A stretch of DNA of 64,000 nucleotides. It comes from Siniperca chuatsi. Lineage: Eukaryota; Chordata; Actinopteri; Centrarchiformes; Sinipercidae. Numbering within the stretch: the stretch's first letter is position 1; every line of letters starts with the position of its first letter. The position numbers were made by a program, and so were the translations under genes. This document shows positions 1 to 13,154 of the stretch, in pieces. The DNA is taken from NCBI RefSeq assembly GCF_020085105.1, contig NC_058053.1, positions 18,666,888-18,730,887 on the forward strand. Direction: 5' to 3'. The notes under the pieces are model-generated. The model was not told the DNA's origin, ran no database searches, and saw only the letters and a list, made by a program, of their open reading frames with translations.

Positions 1-599
1 AAAGTTAGTTTTAACTTAGGTTCAGTAGCATCACCTAATAGCAAAAAAAGACAGTGACAAGAGAACAATAAAGAGCCAAGTCCTAAAGCCACTTTCAGGT
101 TAGCCTGCTGTTAAACATATTCCTTTGGTTTGCTATGCATGTTGTAAGATAATCAGCACTTGCTATTAGAAGTTGAGATTGTTGTGAAAAAACTACAGCT
201 CACATGAAAATTTACCAGTACGGCAGCATAGGAACGTCATTGTAACTAGGTTTACTCCATGTCCATGATATCCACCAAAGCTCACGTCTGATGTAATTTT
301 TCCAACTTTTTAGCTGTAATCTCTGTTGTCTAAAAACTTCTTCACTCTGTCCTGCTGTCATTACAGACATGTCTGAGCTGGCAGCAGCCATTGACTCACA
401 AATGGACCTGCATCTGTCGAGTTGGTGACATTTAATGTAAGCCATAATGGTCTAGAGCTTATTAGAAATGAAAGGCAGCTAAAACAGTAGTATTAAATAA
501 ACAACAATTTTGCGTCTTTTTTATCCACAAGTGGCGCAGCTGTAGGGATGGCAATGTCAGTTGTTCGCTCCACCACTTTGGTCCAGACTAAAACAACTA

Positions 600-1030
600 T
601 TCCAAACTAACTGTTCCCAACAACTATTTGATGGATTGCCATGAAATTTTGTACAGGCATGGTCCCTGGAGGATGAATCCTTATGACTTTGGTGATCACC
701 TGACTTTTCATCTAATGCCACTAGCAATGGCACTTATCCTGTCTCAACTATTTCAACATCTACAAGAGGGATAGGCACAAGATTTGGCATTCATGGTTCC
801 TAGACGATGTATCCTACCTACTTAGTGTTTAGTGCTAATTAGCAAATGTTATCATGCTAAAATACAACACTAAGACAATGAAAATATGGAAAAATTACAC
901 CTGCTAAACACCAGCATGTTAGCATTTTCGTTGTGAGCATGTTAGCATGCTAATGTTAGTATTTAGCTCAAAGTACCACTCTGCCTCAAGTACTGCCTCA
1001 CAGAGCCACTATCATGGCTGTAGACTCTGT
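600..1030 (+). repeat. Dispersed teleost repeat (ATGGATTGCCATGAAATTT family)
   Basis: Contains TGATGGATTGCCATGAAATT, a segment with GTTTAGTGCTAATTAGCAAA and repeated ATGTTAGCATGCTAA units, then CACAGAGCCACTATCATGGC. The same elements occur inverted at about 34900-35410 and partly at 52730-52960, so it is a dispersed family. The superfamily is not evident. Confidence 0.65.
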
Positions 1031-1477
1031 GAGTCTTATTAAAAAGTTATAATTTCTGTCTAGACAAATTGAATGACCAGTATGACATACTACTGAGTAA
1101 GGTTATGTTCCAAAACTGGATTTTTAGTAGTTATTGTAAATGTCAATATAATGTTGAGGGACATTTTCTCAGACCCTGAGGGAAACATAACTTGCGATAC
1201 ACTGTTGCTAGTGGCCAACAATAACCCAGTATTCATTCAAGTGCTCAACATTTTTGCAACAATGGGATACTGACTTGATGGCCCTTTGTTGGCCTTTTAC
1301 ATCAAAGTAACTATGAAATAGAAAATGTAACTATGTCCCCTAAAAATTCAACAGCCAGGTTGTCCATCTTCCTCTTCCCATCTCCAGTCTGGATATCAGG
1401 ATATAACTGAAAGGTCTCCAAATCAAAGAGGACAAGGACAAACCAAATCAATCAGGACAAGGACAACCACCCCCCCA

Positions 1478-1504
1478 ACACACACACACACACACACACA
1501 CACA
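1478..1504 (+). repeat. (AC)n dinucleotide repeat
   Basis: About 13 AC units after a C-rich run. Confidence 0.9.
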
Positions 1505-2867
1505 GTCATTCCATCCTGATATTCCCAGGTCTAAGCAGTATCAGAAAATCTGGCAGCAGCTAAGATGAAGGCAGGACGTTTGAAGATGAGGAAAGATGTT
1601 TGAACCTGCACCCTCTTTTCAGTGTCCCAGTGGGGAGTGTACATGGGAAGGGAAGTCATGTATTATTTAGTCATAAAAGCCTTTGTGCTTGATCAGGGCT
1701 TGATTGAGAGAGGCTGTGACTAGTGGTTTCTTTCACTGTGTAAAAATATGAATGTCTGCTCAGGAATGAAGATGAACTTGTGACCTCCACACAGATCTCG
1801 GTCGATACCTGCATACATTGAATGCATGCAAATGCACTCCTCTGTTGTCATGTGCATGGACAGGTCATGTCATCAGAATACTCAGGAAACATTACTCTAG
1901 TGCATTACATTGCACAGCTACTGGATAACCTGCAGTCCTTGGAGGAGTTGCTTTAAGCACTAATAGACCCAAGCACATAAGTATTGGTAATGTGTCAAGA
2001 CCGCGGGGAGCTGTGTTTTAGCCAGTCCCTAATTAAAGTAGAAACTGCACGTGGTGTGCTCCTCCGCTGTTCAGCAAACGAGCCACAGCTGATATGCTCT
2101 TTAAGTCATTAGCAGCTCTGATTTGTAGCCACAGCACCTTGTTAAGGGGCTCATAATCCCAAGACAAGATGCTCTGGTCCTTGTGGAGCACTTACTCCAG
2201 TCCAAGTGGAATATCAGTTTAGTTATTAAAGTGTGTAATTACTTTATCAGACTGAATTTGTATACTCATTACTGTTTACAATGCTGTTGATGGTGTCATG
2301 TACACTGATGAAACATGGGGGATAGGGACTGTGACACTACCTGGCATCTTTGCATTAATAGATGAGACTTTATGAACCTCATTTGGATAGAAATGCATGA
2401 ATTCAGCCTCTGGTTGCTTCTAATCTTCTCTAGCTTTGAAACACAAGCTTGCAATGAGCTTTCCTGAGGATTAATAAAAAGACACACCATTTTCAAGAGA
2501 TTTGTTGACATTGCACTACACAGTATAGACATCCACCAGGAATATTGAAATTGTGAATGTGGATAATAACATACACTGAATTTATTAAATATTTGGGACA
2601 TATTGAGTTGTAACCTTTCAAAGATTAAAAACTCCTACGTACCTTTTCTGCATGTTTCTCTGCCTCTGGTTGGTTTAAAAATAATAAGGGAAATCAATAG
2701 GAGAAAATGGCTTCTACCTCGATTCACCTCAACAGTGTTCTTCATGGTGCACTTGGTCTACAATAAAGAGAAGCTTTCCTCCACTGATGGTCCATCTTCA
2801 TCCCCAAAATATTTCCTATACCTTGTATTGTACTGTTTTGGCAATTAGCCTATTTAAAAGTGTTTTT

Positions 2868-2975
2868 GTGAGTTTGCATGTTCTGCGTGTTTCCTGCAGG
2901 TGATACAGTTTCCTGAGATGCAAATTAGGTTAATTGGCAACTAAATTGCCCGTAGCTGTGAATTAATGTGTCAAA
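2868..2975 (+). mobile_element. Fragment of the same SINE family as 5401-5759
   Basis: The stretch TTTGCATGTTCTGCGTG through AGGTTAATTGGCAACTAAATTGCCCGTAGCTGTGAAT follows the body of the full SINE at 5470-5600, with gaps and substitutions. Head and tail are missing, so this is an old, truncated copy. Confidence 0.6.
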
Positions 2976-3806
2976 GTTGAAGTGTCAACACATGGATGTT
3001 TTAGTTTACCATTTCAAATGATACTTTCCTGTATTACAAACACAATGATGTGTTTGGCGATGTTGTGTAACGTGACTGTTTTCTGATAAAACGTGGGGCA
3101 TGAAGAGATTACCATGCAGGCTGATTGTGCTTTGCCTAGGTGGAACTACAAAATCTCATAGTGTCTGAACAATAAATTACTCATTAGAACATAATTAAAA
3201 CAGAAACTTCATAGAGTAAAAGTCTTTTAATTGTAATTTGAAGGTGTGATGAGCCACACTGAAGACCAATGTGAATTTTGATCCAAAGTCATAAAAAGCA
3301 AAGGACAGAAGTAAAGTTGCCCTGTAGTCAACCTATTACATTGATGTATTGTTGTGTGTTACATAGTGTATGACCAAAATTTTCATCTTAAATTAGTAAT
3401 AATAGGAATGACAGCTATAGGAAAAATAATGTCAGCATCAGTAACAGAGCCAATAACAACAACTGTAGTAGCAGTTGTCCAGCAGGAACATGCGGGCAGC
3501 AGGTGGCCCACAACCACAGATCTACTCTCTGCAGCTCCGGAGGCAGAAATACCTGCTGAAAGCGACAGAAGGAGAGAGGAGAGAAACGAGAAAGCACAAA
3601 ACTACGGGAGGGAGAAGATGTTGAGTTAGTAACATGCAGTAATGGGATAAAAATGCATACAGATGGAGAGGGAGAGAAGGAGAGAGGAAAGAGGCGCATC
3701 ATGGGAAGTCTCACGGCAGTCTAGGCCTATAGCAGCATAACTAACGGATGGTTCAGGACTCACCCAAGCCAGCCCTAACTATAAGCTTTATCAAAGAGGA
3801 AAGTCT

Positions 3807-5343
3807 TTAGCCTACTCTTAAATGTGGAGATGGTGTCTGCCTCCCGAACCCAAACTGGGACCTGATTCCACAGGAAAGGAGCTTGATAGCTGAAGGCTCT
3901 GGCCTTAGTAACCCTGCATCCTGGGAGCGCAGTGTTCTAGTCGGATAATATGGTATTATGAGATCTTTATGATACAATGATGCCAGACCATTAAGAGCTT
4001 TGTAGGTGAGGAGAAGGATTTTAAATTCTATTCTGGATTTTACAGGAAGCCAGTGCAGAGAAGCTAATATTGGAGAGATATGATCTCTTTTCCTAGTTTT
4101 TGTCAGTACACGTGCCGCAGCATTCTGGATCAATTGAAGAGTCTTAAGTCCCTTATTCGGACAGCCGGATAATAAGGAATTGCAGTAGTCCAGCCTAGAA
4201 GTAACAAATGCATGCACTAATTTTTCGGCATCATTTTGAGACAGGATGTGCCTGATTTTTGCAATAGTATGTAGGTGAAAAAGGCAGTCCTTGAAGTTTG
4301 TTTCATGTGGGAGTTAAAGGATAAATCCTGATCAAAGATAACTCCAAGGTTCCTTACGGTGGTGCTGGAAGCCAGGGCAATGCCATCTAGAGTAACTATA
4401 TCTTTAGATAATTTGTCTCGGAGGTGTTTGGGACCAAGTGCAATAACTTCAGTTTTGTCAGAGTTTAACATCAGAAAGTGATCTTTATGTCCTTAAGGCA
4501 TGCGAGAAGTTTGGTTAACTGGTTAGTTTCATCTGGCTTGATCGACTGATATAATTGGGTATCATCTGCATAGCAATGAAAGTTTATGGAGTGCTTCCTG
4601 ATAATACTGGCTAGATGAACTATATATAAGGTGAATAGAATCAGTCCAAGCACAGAACCTTGTGGAACTCTGTGACTAACTTACCACTCACCGTTAACAT
4701 GTACAAACTGAGATAGATCTGATAGATAGGATTTAAACCAGCTTAGTGCAGTTCCATTAATGCCAATTACATGTTCCAGTCTCTGTAATAGGATGTGATG
4801 GTCAATGGTGTCGAACGCAGCACTAAGATCTAACAAGACAAGTACAGAGACAAGTCCATTGTCTGATGCAATTAAAAGGTAATTTGTAATTTTCACCAGT
4901 GCTGTCTCTGTGCTACGATGCACTCTAAACCCTGACTGAAAATCCTCAAATAAACTATTGTTATTTAGAAAGTCACACAACTGATTGGCGACTGCTTTCT
5001 CAAGGATCTTAGCGAAAAAGGGAAGGTTAGATATAGGTCTATAGTTGGCTAAAACCCCTGGATCAAGGATGGGCTTTTTAAGAAGAGGTTTAATTACAGC
5101 TGCTTTAAAGGATTGTGGTACATAACCTGTTAATAAAGACAGATTGATCATACCCAGTAAAGAAGTGCTAATTAAGGGTAAAACGTCTTTAAGCAGCCTA
5201 GTTGGAATGGGGTCTAAGAGACAGGTTGATGGCTTAGATGAATTAATCGTCGAAGTCAGCTGGAGAAGATCGACAGGAGCAGAGCAGCCAAAACACACAT
5301 CAGGCTCTACAGCTGATTCCAAGGTTCCTGTGTTTGAAGACAA
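3807..5343 (-). pseudogene. Broken LINE reverse-transcriptase ORF
   Basis: The frame holds from 5343 to 4681 (RT palm, with [12 protein letters not shown] and [11 protein letters not shown]), then hits an in-frame TAA just before the block GSVLGLILFTLY. The YADD catalytic motif is at about 4560. At least one frameshift near 4470-4490 separates the frame containing SDKTEV. A further break near 4217-4250 leads into the C-terminal block SRLDYCNSLLSG and SLHWLPVKSRI. The element is dead. Confidence 0.85.
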
Positions 5344-5400
5344 GTCGGCACCGGTTAAAGGCAGGACTTGATGAATTTTTCATCTAATAGTTAAAATTTG

Positions 5401-5759
5401 GGGGTGCACGGTGGCAGAGCGGCTACATCTCCCAATAAGGAGATCGTGGGTTCGTGGGTTCGATTCCCGGACCGGAGTCTGCATGTCCTCCCCGTGTTAC
5501 CGTGGGTTCTCTCCGGGTTCTCCGGCTTCCTCCCACCGTCCAAAGACATGCATGTGTAGGTTAATTGATAACTCTAAATTGCCCGTATTGAATGAATGTG
5601 TGAGTGAATGGTTGTCTGTCCTTGTCTGTGTCTGTGTTCGCCCTGCGACGAGTTGGCCACTGTCCAGGGTGTGCCCTGCCTAAGGCCCGAAGTCACTGGG
5701 ATAGGCGACCCGCGACCCCCTAACGGGGACCAAGCGGTAGAAAATGGATGGATGGATGG
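5401..5759 (+). mobile_element. tRNA-derived SINE inside the LINE, with 14-bp target duplication
   Basis: The head contains an A-box-like TGGCAGAGCGG (5412-5422) and a B-box GGTTCGATTCC (5457-5467). The body follows the familiar teleost pattern (CTCCGGGTTCTCCGGCTTCC, TCTAAATTGCCCGTA), and the end is a GGAT/ATGG microsatellite. The 14-base ATAGTTAAAATTTG occurs on both sides (5387-5400 and 5760-5773). The family name is not certain. Confidence 0.9.
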
Positions 5760-8548
5760 ATAGTTAAAATTTGATCATTAAAGAAGCTCATGAAGTTGTT
5801 GCTACTGAGAGCTATAGGAATACATGGTTCAATAGAGCTGTGACTCTGTCAGCTACAGGGCTGAAAAGAAACCTGGAGTTTTTTTTATTTTCCTCTATTA
5901 ATGATGAGTAGTAAGCTGCTCTGGCATTACGGAGGGCTTTCCTATATGTTTTAAGACTATCTTGCCAGACTAAACGGGATTCTTCCAGGTTGTTGGAACG
6001 CCATTTCCTTTCAAGTTTTCATGATCAAAGTCTGTTTACAGGTCTTGGGGAGTGTGAAAAAAGTTCTATAAAGCCTTTTGTGGCTCCAGGGGGAGCTGCT
6101 GGAAATCTGATAAATTGCCACAAGTGATGTCACTTGAGTCAGTGTTGTCTGGGTCTGAAGACTACAAGTTTGAAAAAGAAAAAAATCTGAGGGTGTGGAG
6201 TTAGAAAGAAGTGAACTTACGAGACCTCTTTAGTCGGCTCCTCATCTCCTCATCTGCTTGAGGCTAGCAGCTCAAGGCTACAGTAACCACTACTAGCACA
6301 CCCGAATCTCCGACCGAACCTTATTAGGCAATAAAAAGATTTTAAAAAATTTCTTTGAAGTCCTTAACTGGAAGTGGCCTTGTCTGTCGCAATTGGTCTA
6401 GATTCATATAAGAATTAATATAAAAAATTACGAAGTTGGACAAGGTCTTTGTTTAACAAAAAGCTCTTCAGATGATTTTCTAATAATGATGTTCATGTTT
6501 GGACACAAGAGGAGGCCCTCAGTATTACAGAGCACAGAGACGCTTTAGACAACACGTCCTCATACCTACACGACAGAATAGGTTGTTTGCCAATGACCAA
6601 AACGACATATACATGACCGTTCGAGAGTATCAGTGACAGGCGTACAAGGCCTTCGTCATCATGGTAACAATAATAAACACAGGGTTAACGTTGTGAAACG
6701 ATCGCAGTTTTGTAAGATAATCGGTACACTAGTTACATAACTTAACTTATGTACATAAGTAAATATAAGTCAACATTGACTCTTGGTTTCACACAGGACA
6801 CGAACAGCGGCCTCCTCAGTGAAAGTCCTGTGTTTGAGCCATCCAGCCACCTCGGCTTCCTCCTTACATGGACTTTTCCTAACAATTAATGTAAATATGG
6901 GTCGTAATAAGCTGCTGTCTGTCCCAGAGAATCAGCTGAACCCTGGTCTTCAGACATATTGTAGTAACTCAACAAATCAATTCAGTTTAAAGAGATACAT
7001 AGATTTAGATGGGACCCCCCCCCCATTTTATTTAAGGTCATATGTTGTTTTAATTCCTTTTTACAGTAACTCACAGACAATCAGTGAACCATGCTGTGAA
7101 TGGACAAAGGCTGCCATACCAGGCAGGCTGCATTTGAATAACAAATTCGAACAAAAAAGCAGGTTAACCTTCAAGCTACAGTGTACATTGATTCAGTGTT
7201 AAATATGCATTCTGAAGATTTATTGTCCTGCGTTGATAGGTCTGTGAAGTTGGACAAACGCCACCAAAAGACGGTTTATCCTGCTTCTCCCCCCCCCCCT
7301 CTCCCTTGTCAACGCTTGGATCTACAATCAAGATAATCCATCATTGTGGCACATAATGCAAAAAAAGATATTAAACTCACTCTGAGAAAATGTATTCCCA
7401 GGGACTGAAATGAGAATAAAATGCTGCTTAAGCATTTAGTGAAGGTTAAAAAAGGAGAAGACTGCAGGTGACGCTCCTTCAAACCTGACAATCAGAATAA
7501 ATATTCATTCATATTCTGATGGACTTTAACTCCATTAGAACCAAATGTATATTTTATTTACTGAAACTGGTGACAACAGTGTATACATTTGCCCTAAATG
7601 ATGACATGTTGCAATTGAGAATGACATGCAGATCATATTGTGATAATGCAGAGGAATGTTAATCTCATTATAATAATGTCAGTCAGTCTATCCACTGTGC
7701 ATGCACTGTAAGCAACCAGTTTGTATCTTGGCATGAGGATTAAGCTGAGCAAAATCCACTGGTCATATTTCAATAAATTTTGTACTTTTATTCATTCTAA
7801 AATAAAGTGAAATAAATAAAAATGATATAATATGTTCTGCAAAGTTCAAAGCAATAAAAACAAGCAGATGCTCACTACAAGTAACAGGAACATGTTGAAG
7901 GAACAGATGGCAAGGCAGGAAAGGAAGAGTTCAAACAAGAAGGAATGAGGAGAGGCAAGAAAAGCCGCAGAAAGGTCAGACGTAGAACCTCTTCACAGCC
8001 AATACACATCATACAGGTGGGTGTGTTTTCAGTTTCAACAGGTACACATAGTGTAGAGTAGAGCTTAATTTAAGTGGGGAGGTTTCAGGCCAGTACCAAT
8101 AAAGATGTTGTTAGACAGATGTCAACTTATGCCTATATTCTACACCTTTTGCAGTAGTCTGATCATTTTTTTTTAATTGTCTCATCATCCATCTGTTTAT
8201 GACTACAATTTTCCTCAGCAGGGTGGCAGGATTTGAACCATCATATCACACTGAATCGCTTCATTAAATTAGTATTAAGTTCTTTCATGTGAGTTAGCAG
8301 GGTAACAAACACCATCAATTTACCAGTAGAAGAATAATCTTGTATACCTCAGAGCTTCTATACAAAGATGAAATTTATAAAAAACGAAATGGAAGAATGA
8401 AATTATAATGAAATGTGCAAAGAAAAACAAAATTTCAGATCTTTCAGACTATTTTCATGTAGATTGGGTTGTATATGAACCAAACGAGTGCCTGATTTAA
8501 TTACTGGCCAATATTAGCCTGCTGTACAGTATATTGGTTTAACCCTGC

Positions 8549-8740
<192 letters not shown>

Positions 8741-9617
8741 GGTCTGTGTTTTACATAAAGACATGCCTGTAACAGTTGAAATCATTTCCCAATCACACTG
8801 TGAAAGCCCTCCTCATTTATCCAATATGTGTGCAGATGCCAAGTCCTGCTCAGAAGCCTGTCGCTAAGGGCAACCCCTTTCGCAACTCTGTCTGCTCAAC
8901 AGACGCCCTTTTGCTCGTCCCAAAGGCTCAGATGTATCGCCATGCCAACAAGCAGGTGTACTGTGTGCCATTGGGCAAGAGACTAGCATGACATCTTCTG
9001 TTGAGTGTGAAGTGGCAGAGCAGGTACTGGACCGGTTACACACAGGCTAATACAAACAGTGGCAATGTGACAAAATCCATTTGCCACCCATAGAGTCTGA
9101 CATCAATTTTGCAATTTTGCTTTACATTGTTGAGAAACTCGCAAACTGTGGCATTGATTCTCAGTGGGATCAGCAGCATTAGCAGCCTTTTTAAATATCC
9201 AGGAGTCGTTTGATTGAATCTTAATATTAAATACTGCAAATTTTATTTTAGAGAACGCGAATACTTATTCCATCTCTGCATACAAATATGCAGTGATGAG
9301 AGAACACAACACAGACACACACACAAAGGTCAGCCTTTGAGCTCCATTTGGTGGGTGTGTTGGGGATGAAAACTAAAAGATCCACAATGAAGCCCTTATA
9401 CAGCTCTGACATCAGGACATTCTATCAGGACATTCAATGCAACACTGTCACTGTTAAAAATCGTTTTGCTTCTGTACATTTTGGCAGAGCTGAACATAGT
9501 CTTAGTGGGTCTTTCCAGCAGGGAAAAATAAAAACCTCTGCTGTAGACTTTTATTGCTTTTGCCAGAAACAGGAGCAAAAGAAACTACAGAAAATTAAAC
9601 TTCATTGACAGAAATTT

Positions 9618-9835
9618 AAAGGAACTGATTAATTGTTTCAATCATTTTTCAAGCAAAAACAGTGAAAAAATGTCAAATTGTCAAAAAGTATTTTCTGCTT
9701 TTCTTTGTCATATAAACTGAATATTTTGGGCAGTTTTGGACTGTTGGTCGGACAAAACAAGACAAGTGAAGACATCAACTTGGTCTCTGGGAAGTTGCGA
9801 TGGGCATTTTTTCAAATTCATTCTTTTTGACATTC
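9618..9835 (+). repeat. Dispersed repeat, 'GATTAATTG / GACTGTTGGTCGGACAAAAC' family
   Basis: Shares the ordered motifs TGATTAATTGTTTCAATCA, TTTTCAAGCAAAAA, TTTTGGACTGTTGGTCGGAC and GATGGGCATTTTTT with copies at 29218-29460, 50556-51475 and 56130-56850. No coding sequence is seen. Confidence 0.65.
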
Positions 9836-12707
9836 AAAGGTTGTGTATACGAGATTTTGAACATTAACATAGCAGCAAACAACAATTTGCTATGTAAAGA
9901 TATAGTGGAGTAATGTCGTCCTGAACAGAGAATGATGTCACACTCCCTTTATGTGAAGCTGTCAGCTTCTCTGTACTTTGTTCCGGTCGGGCATACATGT
10001 TAGAGCATGTGAGATGATGAAAATAGTTAGTTGCAGCCGTAAAGTTTAGTATATTTTTGTTATCATAATAGATTTCTTTACAATTGTCTTTACAATGCAT
10101 GTCCAAGTCAATATGGTTAGTTGATGCAAATCTGCTAGGATACACAATTAGGTCTTAGCAAGAGAAATTCAAACGCTTTGTACAGATTATAGATGTGAGC
10201 ATGTAACATTTAAACTTCATGTTGTTTTTAAATGCATACAAATTTAAATCATTAGTGTATAAATCTTAAACATCAGTGCACAAGTCACCATCAGCGTGAC
10301 TGTGTGTGTATGTGTGTGTGTGTGTGCTTGTGGCTCCCAGAAAATGGTATCTGTGATTATTCAGAAAAGTGATTAAATATTCTTTATACCCTCAGAGCAG
10401 CAAAACAAATGAACCACGGCTACGTTCTAACAGGAGCTGACAGATCTTTTAAATAATGTTTATTTATTAACGGTAACATTTACCAGCCTTCGTATGATCC
10501 CTCTAGCATGTGACTTTCACTGCCTGAAACCTGGCAGTGTCTCCTCAGCTGGCATTTCCTTTTTACTTTGTAAAACTTTGCAGAACTTTGCGGTGTGTTT
10601 ATCGGGGCTTTTCTCCTCTACAGTTCATCTTCAGATATGAACAAGAAAGAGAAGGAGAGAGAGTGAAATGAAGGAAGGAGATACAGTAAAGACGCTGTAC
10701 ACAAGTTCACACAAGCAGGAGAGAATGAAGGACAAAGTGAGGAAATAAATAAATATTCAACAGAGAAGTGGTGTATAACATTTTCCTTGTTTTATGATAG
10801 GGAAGTTGAGGTCCTCCTTGCATTCCCACAAGTTAAATTAACACAGTAGTGATCATCAAAACTTATGTTTAATGTCAGATTAAAAGAGAGATGTTTACAA
10901 CTAGGAAATGGAAATATAAGGGCAATCTAAATTGCAATTCAAACACGAATTAATAAAGGAATATATTAATTTATCATCTGCATGGAGATACATTATTCAC
11001 TGCTTTCTCCTTTCCCCAGCATACAATCTAGGGATATCATTATACTTCAATTAATACAAAGTCTACTCTTACCATTGCAAAACCAAATACCACACTCTCC
11101 GCACAAGATTTTACTTTCAAGGAATGTCAGCCCTACTTGGGGTCAAAGGTATAATTTTGCAAGTTGAAACCACTATAAAAGCACAGCAGCAGCCACAGGA
11201 TGAGGACACACATGAAGCCTGTTTGTTGCAGTGGTGAAGAAAAAGGATTGTAACATTACTCTTGCTAACATTAGGCTTTAATTTGAAACGCCACAGAAAA
11301 AAAGGATTGTTATTTGTTATCTGCTGCAACAATTCAAAGGAAATCAGCAGGTAAAGATTTCAAATAGAATATTTTCATTCAAATATAAAGCATTCATATA
11401 GTCTGTTCAGTGTTAGACTATTTGTTACTGTTGTGCCTTTTATCTTGCTTTATATTGTGTTGCTTTCTGTGTCTTTTAATTTGACATTCACTGTCTGTTT
11501 TTGTATCAGTGTTGCTGAATGCCTGAGAACTGTATAACTGTATACAACTCTATAATATTTTCATTATAGTGCTTAAACTACTGCAGCTAAAACACTGTAA
11601 AATTAACCTTTTATTTAGTAGTTTTAGCTTCCTTTTTCACTTGTTTCTTTACTTTTTACAACATATTTCTTCTCCAGAGCCATAGTACTGCAGTGTACAT
11701 AAATTACCTCAACCAATAGCAAGATTTCCTGTTCTTGTCAGTGTTGTTGTACATTTGGGTCTAATTTGTGTCGTGCTGTTGTAACTTAAAAAGACGTCGC
11801 CTATGTTAAAATCCAGGCCATGTCGATGATGTAGTTCAAGTGTTAATAATAGGCCCGTGTTTGCTTTGCTGTGATTTCAATACATAATACATAATTTTCA
11901 TAAATGTTACTCTAATGAAGGGAGGTTGCATATGAAGCAACTCTTATGAATACACATGAAGAGTGAAACAAAGAGAGTAGAAATCATTTGAATAGTTACA
12001 TTAGAATTGTATATTTTTTCTATTAAATATGGTAAACAGTGCTTGTGCCTGTTTATTTTTTTGAATCCATTTACACACACTGACATGTTTAAGACTAACA
12101 GATATGACAGTTCCCTCTTGTAAAATGGCATTAATAAACATGTGTAACAGTTACATGTGTAACTGAGGGATTGTGGTTCAGCAGAATGGAACAACAAGCA
12201 TTTTTATTGTACCGTTGAGACACGCTGGAAGGAGAATCACAGATTTAAAGCTATGTGAAGGGAACCTGTGAGCGAGGATATGAAAAACAATGCTTTTGAA
12301 AGATTTTGTTCCCTTGAAATTTTGTAAACGTTACTGTTTTCTGGTCAGATTGTGAATTTTCTGTACTGAGTTAGTGAATTCTGTTGAAAAAGAAAAAGCG
12401 GAGACTTAAAAAAGTATGAAATAATAATAATGGATAAATTTAGTAAAAGTTAAGAACCATCTCAGAATGGACAAAAAGCTTTTCAAACGTGAATAAACCC
12501 TTCTGTTGCAAAATGATTGATAGCTCAAATATGATAAATAATTGTTGGTGCTTTATTCAAATAGATGTATCTTATATATGTACAGTATATTCTCTCTCTG
12601 AGAAAATTACCTTTTTATAGTATTGATCCTGTGCATTTTAAAGTTCTTTAAGTAAGGGAAGCTGTTTATGAATTTTGGACCACAGATTTAGGATAAATAA
12701 TTATTGT

Positions 12708-13154
12708 CAGTGGCCACTTAATTAGATACAACTGTAAAATCCAATGCAGTCCAATACAACTGTTCTGCCATAACATTTATCTAAGTTTATAATGTTCAGT
12801 TTTTGTTGATTCTTTTGGAAATGTGCAAATTAATTTATATGTTTCTTATTATTTTCATGGTTAAATGTGGTGTATTACTGGATGACATTATATTGAGAGG
12901 TGTTTCTAATTTTTTGTCCACCCTATTTAAATACATATTAGAAGAATATTAGAAACACCTCTGAATATAATGCAGTCCAGTACAACATTACCTTTAACTA
13001 TGACCTCAGTGCTAAAACATATAATTGATTTAACACCTCTGTGACATGTGTCACTGTCTGAACATTATAGGCATCATAAAAGTAGACATTAGGGCAGAAC
13101 AGTTGTACAGGACTGCATTAGACTGTACAGGTGTACCTAATAAAGTGGACACTG
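12708..13154. mobile_element. Palindromic miniature element with nested inverted repeats
   Basis: Terminal inverted repeats of about 60 bp begin CAGTGGCCACTTAATTAGA at 12708 and end TAATAAAGTGGACACTG at 13154. A second pair (12886-12910 and 12948-12972) matches at 24 of 25 positions. The ends both include an AATGCAGTCC / GGACTGCATT block. It carries no coding sequence. The CAGTG terminus suggests a hAT-type non-autonomous element. Confidence 0.7.

Larger units (their letters stand above)
1..3409. other. Non-coding, left end of the window
   Basis: AT-rich DNA with the dispersed repeat at 600-1030, an AC repeat at 1478 and a SINE fragment at 2868. No exon with conserved protein content was seen. 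Short open frames here (for example 212-445 and 2296-2848) have no recognisable domain. Confidence 0.6.
3410..6010 (-). mobile_element. L2/Maui-type LINE, degenerate, interrupted by a SINE
   Basis: Read on the minus strand, 6010-5774 encodes the linker upstream of reverse transcriptase (for example ARAAYYSSLIEENK). After a SINE insertion, 5386-3807 encodes the RT and C-terminal region, and about 3800-3410 is the 3' tail. Translated blocks such as [23 protein letters not shown] and FHCYADDTQLY are typical of fish L2 elements of the CR1/L2 clade. The endonuclease end is missing or unrecognisable beyond about 6010. Boundaries are approximate. Confidence 0.85.
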
